From Rhynchonema sp. JSB1_4 (Eukaryota > Nematoda > Chromadorea > Monhysterida > Xyalidae): a stretch of DNA of 35,698 bases. The stretch lies in contig JASAMV010000520.1 of the NCBI GenBank assembly GCA_030248065.1, positions 1-35,698 of the forward strand. The letters run 5' to 3'. Positions 18,064-27,500 of this stretch are shown here, piece by piece; positions within the stretch are counted from its first letter, which is position 1; every line of letters begins with the position of its first letter. The notes below the pieces were generated by a model that saw nothing but the letters and a program-made list of their open reading frames with translations, searched no databases and was not told the DNA's origin. The position numbers and the translations under genes are program-made.

Positions 18064-18509
18064 CCTGGCGCGGCGGTTAGTGTACTAGTGTACCTTGGTC
18101 GCGGCGGTTAGTGTACCTTAGGGGGGCCCCCTCCCCTAAAAATCACCCATTTTAGGCCAAAAAATGCCTATTTTAGGCCAAAATTTGCCTATTTTAGGTA
18201 AAAATTGGGGGAGCAGACGTACCCGGAGGGGGAACAGTGGGGCAGGCGTACCATGGAGGGGGAACAGACGTACCCGAGGGGGGGACCCCCCCCCCCCCCC
18301 TCCCCCCCGCAGGAACTACACTGCCTTAGGGGGGACCCCCCCTCCCCCCCAGGAACTACACTGCACCCGCCCAGGAACCACACTGCCGGGTCGGGCCGGC
18401 CCGCTTGTGTGTGACCTCTGGACCTGGTGCAAAATTTCGGGAGCTTCTTCTGTCGTTTTCACGTGTTTCGTTTGCGTCGTTCATAAATCATGAATTTGTT
18501 TTTATTTTC

Positions 18510-18511
18510 AG
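18510..18511 (+). promoter_or_regulatory. Splice acceptor 27 nt upstream of the VAC14 start codon
   Basis: A T-rich tract ending TTTTCAG closes at 18511, followed by a 27-nt leader and the ATG at 18539. It may be the acceptor of a 5'-UTR intron or a trans-splicing site. Confidence 0.5.
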
Positions 18512-18538
18512 CATTCTATTAGATCCGCCAAGATCAAG

Positions 18539-21500
18539 ATGTCTGACAGTCAATATGCGCCATTAACAGCGGCGCAAGTGAGAATTCTGACTGACAAATT
18601 GTATGAAAAGCGAAAGGCGGCAGCGCTGGAAATTGAAAAGTTTGTTTTTTTTGTGTTTCTGTCTGTCAGGCAGGCAGGCAGGTCCAGGTCCAACGGTCCA
18701 AGGCGGAGTCAGAAGCACTGGTTGGTGTAGGAGGGGGCGGGGGGTGAGCCCCCCAGGTACAGTTACAGTAGGTAGCAGTGTGGTGCAGTGTAGTTCCTGG
18801 TCCGGCGCGGCGGTTAGTGTACCTACCGTATTGTCGGAAATAGAACCCGGTGGGTCTATTTTTTCACTGGGGTGGGGTCATTTTGGGGGGTTCAATTTAT
18901 GGGGGGGTCAATTATTGGGGGGTTATATTTTTCATTTGGCCCCCCGACCAGTGCTGTGGCTACTTTTGCGGGGCGGGTAGGGTACATACCGTAAAAACCT
19001 AAATAGAGCCCCCCGGAAAAGAGCCCCCCTCGGAATATCGATCGAAAATAACACCGGATTTGGAACGCTCTCGCTGAGAAACGAAAATAATTTGTTGAAA
19101 ATGGGATCAGTGAATTAATAGAGCCCCCCTTCTATTTAGGTTTTTACGGTAGGTGGAAAAAATCGGGGCGGGTAGGGGGTAGTGTACCTGGGATTTTGGG
19201 GGGGGGGGAAATCCGGTTTGGGGGGGGGGGGGGACGGGGGAGGGGGGAAGATTTTTCGGGGCCGGTAGGGTACAGGTACAACACAAGTTTTTTCGGGTGC
19301 CTGTTTTTATGTACTAAAAAGTGCATATATCGCGCGCAGCGCGAGATTTTTTGCACTTTTTAAGGTTTTCGGTCGAAATTAGGGCATTTTTGACCGAAAA
19401 ATGGGCATTTTGGGGGTAAAAATCGGGGCGGGTAGGGTACCAGGGCGGGGCGGGTAGGGGGCTAGGGTACCAGAGCGGGGCTGGTAGGGGGTAGTGTACC
19501 AGGCCGGGGCGGGTAGGGTCAGTGATGTAGTTGGTCCGAGCAAGAAAGCTAGCTAGCTGGAGGGGTCCGGCACAAGAAAGCTAGCTAGCTAGCCGGGTGC
19601 CCCGATTTGGGGGGGGTATTGGTCCAGAAGTCAAAAACAGCGGTATAAAATTTGGTCTAAATTATGCTAAAATAAGCCTTAAAATGCGTATTTTTGTGCA
19701 CGTGTGAGAAAATTTGAACGAATTTGACCATTTTGGCCCATAAAATGGTCATTTTGGCACTAAAATCAACACTTTTCTTACTTGATGACCGGAGCAAGAA
19801 AGCTAGCTAGCCAGTTTGGGGGGGGTATGGGTTTCGGAGCAAGAAAGCTACCTAGCAGTTGGGGGGGTAATACCCCCCCCAAACCCCCCCCAACCACATC
19901 ACTGGGTAGGGTACCATTGGGGGGGGGGATTCGGTATTTTAAAATCGGTATTTTTCACTCCAAATGGGCGAAAAAATGCGCGCTACGCGCGAAACTAGCG
20001 TTTTACAGTACATTTTCATCAATATTTAAACCTAGAAAATTTTGTTCCCCCCCCAGCTCGGCCGGTACAGAACCGTAAAAACCTAAGTACAAGGGGGCTC
20101 TATTAATTCGTTGACCCCATTTTGGGGGCTCTATTCCGGGGGGCCTCTATTAATTCACTGACTTGAATCTGAAAAATTGTTCCCAAAAATGCCCCAAAAA
20201 CCCCAAAAAGGGGTTTGAAAGGGTGTTTTTTCGCTTATAATCGCATTTAGTCGTGTCTATTCATCAATAAGAGGTGTATTATATGCTTTAAACGAACAAC
20301 AAACGTGCATAAATGTACCTGACCCTGTGCTGTGCATAACTATCAAGCATCAATACACTATTGTACAGGGGATTTTACTTAGGGGGGCTCTATTCCAGGG
20401 GGCTCTATTAATTCACTGACCCCTTTTTGGGGGATGGCTGTATTTAGGTTTTTACGGTAGATAGGTTGCCGCCCCACAATTTTGGTGGTACAGTAGGTTG
20501 CCGCCCCGCCTGGGTAGCTACAATTCGGCATTGACGAATCTCTTGAATGTTGAAAAATGAGGGAAAAAACGTCATTTTTGGTTCTTTTCCATCCGCAAGT
20601 ATAGTAAAAACCTGACCCAAAAAATTCGGGCCGGGCCGAGCTTTGGCCACCTCGGGCCGGAGCTTTGGGGGCTCGGGCCGGGTCGCCCAAACCATGACCT
20701 CATTGTCCTCGAGTTCATGCGTGCGGGGCTCGACAACGTCCTCGTGACATGGCTGGCCAATTACGTCCGAGGCAGACAGGCCAAGACGCTCTTCCGCGGG
20801 ATCCTCTCGTCGTGCGTAGTGGGGTCCCGCAAGGCTCAGTACTGTCTCCATGCCTCTTCAACTTCTGCGTCCGCGACATCCCCACCCCTCCGCCGTTCAT
20901 CAAAGTCGTGTCGTACGCCGACGCCGGATGCGGCCTCTCAGTCTCCGAAACCAAATCCACGTCCACAGCATCGACGTCAGGCCGCAAACCCGCGGCATAT
21001 ACGTCAACGGCACACGGCTTCCCACCGACTCCTCCTCGAAAATCCTGGGTGTCGTATTCGATCCAGGCATCAGATTCGAACGCCATTGCGAGTCAATACG
21101 GTCGCGGGTGCAATCGCGCAACTCGATCCTAAAGGCGCTGGCAGGCACTAGCTGGGGACAAAGCAAGGAGACCCTCAACGTCACCTTCAACGCTATCAGC
21201 AAGTCTATAATAAACTACGCTGCGCCGGTATGGAAACCAACCGCGAACAAGAAGGGCATAGACCGCATCCAGCCAGCCCAAAATGCCGCGTTGAGGGTCA
21301 TTTCCGGCTGTCATCTGATGTCAAATACAGACCACCTTCACCAAGAGTGCAAGCAGCTGACTGTCGACCGCCATCTGGACATCGTCAGCGCGCAATTCCT
21401 GGTGGCAGCGCAACTTCGTGAACATCCCTGCCACGAAACGACATCCGACCCTCAACCGAAAGCCAAACGTCGACCTACTCTTCAGTCCAAATTCGCGGAA

Positions 21501-24500
21501 GTTGTACAGCGCAACACCGTAATGACGAAGAAGAAGTACGACTACGGCAAAACGCTGAAAGCGATCCACACCGACTTCGTCTCCCAGGACAAGGCGGCAC
21601 TCAGCGTCAATCGGGTCCTGGGCACCAAACCACCCGACATCAACCCAGAAGAAGAGTCGCTGGATCGGCGTACAAGATGCACCCTGGCGCAATTACGCAG
21701 TGGTCACTGCCGCATGCTGAACTCATATCGCAATCGCATCGACCCAAACATACAAAACGTGTGCCCTCGATGCTGCACCGAGCCTGACACGGTCGAACAT
21801 CTGTTTCGTTGCAAAAGCCGACCCGTATCCACGAGCCCAATCGATCTGTGGCGTAACCTATACTGGCAGGTGAAAAATATATTCCGAGACCCGAATACTT
21901 TTCCATTTATTTTTCCGTGGGTCCCTTTTCCGTTTTTGATCGAAAAAATATCGGTACTTTATTCCAATTTTTCCAAAAAATTGTAATGCAAAACTGATGA
22001 GTTTTTCGATTTCAGTGAAAAATTGGCTCGAGCGCAAAAATTAACCGGCCCAAAATGGGCCAAAAAGCGTGTAAACCTAGTGTTTTCGACTGACTTCAAC
22101 ACTCTTCAAGAGCACTCTTGTCACTTCGAACAAATTTTGCACTGAAATGGTTATATTTTTCGAAATTACGTTCTTAAGTACTGGAAAAGTATTTGGAAAA
22201 AAACGGTTTTTTTTCGAAAAAAAAACCTTTTTTTTTCACGAAAAATAAAAAACGGTTCTTTATGACAGTATAGCGTAACCCGATCAAATGAGCAGAAGTT
22301 TTGTCGGACATCTTCAGTCAACAATGAGACCACGACAACCGAACGTTGGCAAACAACCAACCAACGGTTATAACGCCACCACCACGTGAAGGTCTTCGTC
22401 ACTGCTAGTTGTCAGTCAGTGTCCGGAGTACGAGGGGTCTCAACTGATCCGAGTCGGCCGGTAATAATTGACTTTTTTGGCAATCCGAGCCCGGGCCGGA
22501 GCTAGCCCGACCTCGAAAATGCCTATGCAGCGTTCACCTGGAATACAAAACAAGAGTTCCGGGCCCAAACACTGTGTTACAGTGTGAAAAGCGTTATCTG
22601 TATTTCCCCACTTCCAGATTGGTACGCGATGCTGTGGCCAACAATCAAATGGCGCAGGTGCAAAAGATCCTGCACGTGTTGGGCGACGATTTGGCGCGAT
22701 CGCAAAACGCAAACTTGAGAAAGGGCGGGCTGATTGGCCTGGCCGCGGTGGCCATTGCGCTCGGATCGGTCAGATTTTTTTATATCATTCTGATTTTGTT
22801 CGTGTTTGCCGCGGATTTTGCGCTCATAATATTTCTTGCACCATATATTATTTTATCTCATGATATTATTTTTCGCACTAAATATTATTTCATCTCGTAG
22901 ATTATTCAAGCTTTAATATGAGGCAAAACATATAATCGTGCAACGATAGCTAGCCGTGGTTCACGATGAATTGCATTGCATGCGCAGTGCTGTTTTTGAC
23001 AGGTTCTCACATTTTTTTTTCAAAAAATGAACCAATCTAATTTTCCAGATGTCGAGCCGATACACAACCGAGTTGGTGTTGCCCGTTGTGGAATGTTTCG
23101 AAGATTCTGATTCCCGCGTTCGCTATTACGCCTGTGAGTCGCTCTACAACATCATCAAAGTCACGCGCGAATCATCACTGGCGCATTTCGCGTTATTGTT
23201 TGACACCATGTCAAAGGTTGGTAAAATTTGAGATTTCAGTCAATAAACTTTGTGACTTTGTTCTTCATCTTAGCTTTCTGCCGACACCGATCAAAATGTG
23301 AGGAATGGTGCTGATCTGTTGGACCGACTGCTAAAAGTATTTTTACTTTTTGATTTCTTTTAGAACTTTTAAGTTTTGGGTGTATTTGATATTGTAAATG
23401 CGTGTTCTATTTGAAGGATATCGTGACCGACGCAAAGTCATTTGATGTGGCTGATTTGATGGTGCTCGTTCGTGAACGCATTCACACAAAGGACAGCAAC
23501 GTCAGACGTTTTCTTATATCATGGGTAAATTTTGTTTCACTTATTTGCTAATATCACATAAAAGTGATCGTTCTGTTCTTTTAAATTTGCAGCAAAGTTC
23601 ACGGTGCCTTTTTTCAGCTGAGCAGCATGGATTCAGTGCCGTCAATGAATCTATTACCATTTCTGCCCGAAATACTCGACGGCCTGTTCACAACACTGTC
23701 AGATCCGAAGCAGATGGTCCGAGATTTGTAAGTTTCTTTCCATAAATAAATACTTTCAAGTTTTTCACATGAGTTCCAAGCGAGTATGGCATTTTTCACA
23801 GGTGCGGTACAGTGATTGGTAAATTTCTGGAGCGAATCAAAAGCAGTCCGGGAGAGTTGGACGTTGGAATGATGATCAACGTACTCATTGTGCACGCTCA
23901 GGCTCGCGGTAATTTTTCCTTCGAGTTTTTTTCTTATCCTATTTTGATATTTGTTGTGAAAACTATTTTAGACGATCTGGTGCGTTACATGTCGCTGGTG
24001 TGGCTGCGTGAATTCCTAACGATTGCCGGTGTCAAGCTGATACCATACACGTCGGGGTATTTAATTGCCGTACTGCCTTGCCTGGCTCAGACGGGGGCGA
24101 CGCATTTGCGAGGTCGGGTTTATGGTGTCGTTATTTATAGATTATTTTACACAATGACCTAGTGAGCCGTGGTCGGAACAGTTGTGAATAAATGGTTTGA
24201 TTGTTATTTTATGATGATTTTTCTTATTTTTAAAAGCGACCAAATCCGCAAGCAATAAAGTAGCAGTCCGCGTTGTTTTTGGGATCTCTGCAAAACATTT
24301 ACCGTTGCGTGATTTGAAGTGAGATTGTTCTTTGTCGAATGATGTGGGGTTTGATGAAAAGTGTTGAATCGAGTTACGAATACGTTCCTTTCAGACATTC
24401 ATGAAGTCGCGAAGGAGACCAATTCACACTTGATGCGGTTGATCAATGAAGAATCGGTGTTCGAGTGTGTTTTTTTATGTTTTCTTTGCAGAATAGATAT

Positions 24501-27500
24501 TGCATTGTATTTGAAAAGTGTCGCTATTTGATTGCCAATTGTAAAAACATCTTCTGTTTTTTGTCAGAAAATTAGACCTCGGCGCTGTAGTGGATGTGCT
24601 ACAAGACCATTTGACGCACGAAGCTGTGCAGACGCGTGTGGCTGTGCTGAAATGGATACATCATTTGCACAAGAAAACACCCGAGCAAGTTGGTAACGTT
24701 CCATATGGATAAATTTTGGCTTTTTTATGAGGAGTCTCCCAGTATACGAGGGATCTAAGTTTCTGTGAACCAGGAAAATATTTTTTGTAGTTAATAAGAA
24801 GAAAGTAACGTTTTTCAAAAGAGGTCACTTGCGTACGTGGAAATTAACAACAAATAAATCTCATAAAAACGCTCGAAACTGAATGATCATTCATTTAATT
24901 TATGTTTTTAAGCTGAAGACTGTTTGTGTTGCAGGTGTTCCCCTATATCGAGCGTCTGTTTCCCGATTTGCTGAAGATTATATCTGACACCTCGGACGAA
25001 GTTAGTTTTTGTTGCGTGGCTTATTTTGAATTCGGCATTCGAGCGTGCAATAAATGTTTCCATCTATTCCTTTGCCAGTCAACTTGCTTCCCAAAAAGTG
25101 CTGACGGTTCACAAGCATGTTTCCGTCATTAGGGGAAATGAAATGGACTAACGCTCGTTTTTTTGATCGAACTTATTCAAAATCTACTCAGGTGGTGCTA
25201 CTGGACCTCGAAGTGATCTCATCGTTGTGCCAAGACCAAGCCAATACACGAAACATCACGCTTGATTCCCTCTCGCTCCCAACAGCTGCGCGCAGTCAAC
25301 TGTCCGGCGTTTCACCGTTCTTTGTCAAATTTGTGATCAGTCTGTTGCGAGGATTCAAAGTCGACGCGACCCTACTGCGGGAACGAGGCAGTTTTATTAT
25401 TCGGTCGTTTAGTTTTTGGTTGGGTTGATCGGTTTGAGTTTAGAGATACGTACAGCTGTGCATAGTTGCAGTGGAAAAATGTTTTTTTTTCCTAAAAACG
25501 GAAAACGCCGTTTTTTCAGAGGCCAAAATAACGAACCGATATGTTTCGGGCACTGGAAACTATAGGAAGTTTTCGCAAAAATTTCCAAATTTTTCAAAAA
25601 AATTTGGACAGTCGCCAGGTCAGTTTCTCAAATCGTCTAAAACACCATTTTTATGTGTATTGGCCGACTTGTCCAGCGTGACTTTTCCTCACGGAGCAAT
25701 TTTAGACTAGATTTTGCCCAAATGTACCCAATTTGAACAGGTGGCCAACCTTTGGTCTGAAAAACATCGGAAAACTTTTTTCAGAAATATATTTATCCGG
25801 AAAAATAAAAGTTTCAACTTTTCAGCTGTGCATATTAATTGCGAGAACTCTAGTTCAGGCAGGGTCGTGTTCACGCTTGAACGCAATGGTGTGGCTGGGG
25901 GGGGGGGTGGGGGGTCCCCCCCAAGGTACAGTAGGTAGGTTGCCGCCCCTCGCCTGGTACAGTAGGTAGGTTGCCGCCCCTCCCCTGGTACAGTAGGTAG
26001 GTTGCCGCCCCACCTAACTTTTCACCCAAAACATTCATTTTTGGCTTAAAATTGCATAAAATTAGCATATTTGTCTGCAAATAGGCGAAAAATCGCGCGC
26101 TGCGCGCGAAATTAGTGTTTTAGGCCACATTTTCTTCAGTATTTAGACATAAAAAATTTCGGTTTCCAGATGACCCCCCCAAGTGGTACGACCCCCCCCC
26201 CCCTAGCTCGGCTGGTACAGTAGGTAGGTTGCCGCCCCGCATTTTGGGTGGTACAGTAGGTTGCCGCCCCGCCTGGGTAGCTACACCACTGCTTGAACGT
26301 CCAATGTTGTTGTTATTGTTGTTGACGTTTCACTTTATTTTCAGCCAATTATGTCTCCTAATGCAAGCCGAACGTGTGTTTCACAGTGTGGCCGTTTTGT
26401 TGGTGGACGAACAGGACGTAATGTTTGCTGCGCAGGTTCAAATAAAATGGTTTTATTCTTCACAGTATCGTTCTTTAATTTTTCTTGCGCTTTTCAGGTT
26501 GTACAAACTCTGAACGGAATTCTGCTCACTGCGACTGAAGTTTTCACGCTGAGAAAACAACTGAATGACTTGGAAACCAAGGTTTGTGCCATTTGACGCA
26601 CGTTTGTGCATAATTGATAATATGCAAATAGTTTTACGGGTGTATGATACAGGCCATGTGAATAGCGCCACGAATAAGTCCTACACTCATTAGCTTTTCG
26701 CGAAACATTTTTGGCCAACATTCCCCTTGGATGTAAAAGCTACAAACCACCGTACTATCTTTATGTTGTGTGAAGCGTGAAGCGAACTTGCTAGATCAGG
26801 CGACATAGTAGCAGGCTGGTCACCTGTCCCAGTTCTGTGCATACATCTGCTCGTAGCACACCTGTTGTGCACAGTGTTGTATTTGGTCAGGTAGCTCAAG
26901 CTAGCTGCCCAGGGGGGTTAGGCCACCTCGAGCTAGCCAAGTAACAATTTTTGGAATTTGGGCGTTGGTTTATGTATTGCGATTTTTTTGTCAAAAATAT
27001 CCCTGAAAAACACGTTTTTTTTTACCATTTTGAGCAGCTCGAGTTAGCTAGCAGATGGTTTCAGGGGGTAATATCCCCCCCCCAACCCGACTCCAACTAC
27101 ATCTCTCATTGTACATGTGCAATGCAAAGGTGACACGTTATAACGTATTGGTGTCATAAAGCACGACACTCCTGCGTTATGCAATATAGCGCTATACAGC
27201 CGTGTACCTGTTGTTTTTGTTGTTCCGTGCGTCGCATCCGTTTCAACCATTCAGTTGCTGCCACCCAGTTTTATTTGGATGTTTTCATGAACAACCGAGA
27301 CAGTCAAATACCGGGTTCTAGCGGTACTTTACGTATTCCCACATGGTCTAGTGGTTAGGATTCGCGGCTTTCACCCGCGCGGCCCGGGTTCGATTCCCGG
27401 TGTGGGAACTCAATTTTTTGCTGTTTGTCTCTCAAGAACTTCTTGTGTTTGGAGTTCCCTTGAAAGACAAAGATTTCGTCAATTGTAGAATTTATTTTTT

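Larger units (their letters stand above)
16855..18323. mobile_element. CAGTG-family hAT-like MITE D1
   Basis: CAGTGTAGTTCCTGG to CAGGAACTACACTG with a perfect 8-bp duplication CCTTAGGG (16847-16854 and 18324-18331). Its own repeated motif is GGAGGGGGAACAGACGTACC, present near the left end (about 16873 and 16905) and the right end (about 18205-18275). D2 lies inside. The interior is a mosaic: it contains two copies of the TTTTAGGCC backbone and a stretch carrying the D0 motif, so recombination or conversion between elements has occurred. Confidence 0.9.
16494..18363. mobile_element. CAGTG-family hAT-like MITE D0, outermost of a four-deep nest
   Basis: Starts CAGTGTAGTTCCTGG and ends at a matching CAGGAACTACACTG near 18363. 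Its private motif GCGGCGGTTAGTGTACC occurs at both subterminal regions (about 16514, 16548, 16780, 16800, 16830). D1 lies inside it. I could not find a clean target duplication for D0 (flanks ACACCCCC and CACCCGCC), so its outer limits are less sure than those of D1-D3. Confidence 0.7.
18949..20517. mobile_element. CAGTG-family composite F with GGGCGGGTAGGGTACC motif
   Basis: Begins CAGTGCTGTGGCTAC at 18949 and carries at least seven copies of GGGCGGGTAGGGTACC or close variants (about 18971, 19165, 19259, 19426, 19446, 19476, 19506). After element E its right part (19913-20517) matches the right part of element G, including the GTAGGTTGCCGCCCC motif and the closing GGGTAGCTACA, but the last bases of the terminus are lost. 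It is probably a composite of two family members. Two mariner-like MITEs and E are inserted in it. Confidence 0.6.

Noticed and set aside
23539..23617. Alternative acceptor for VAC14 exon 6 at TTTGCAG (about 23592)
   Set aside because: It would enter the wrong frame; the acceptor ending at 23617 keeps phase and matches the family sequence.
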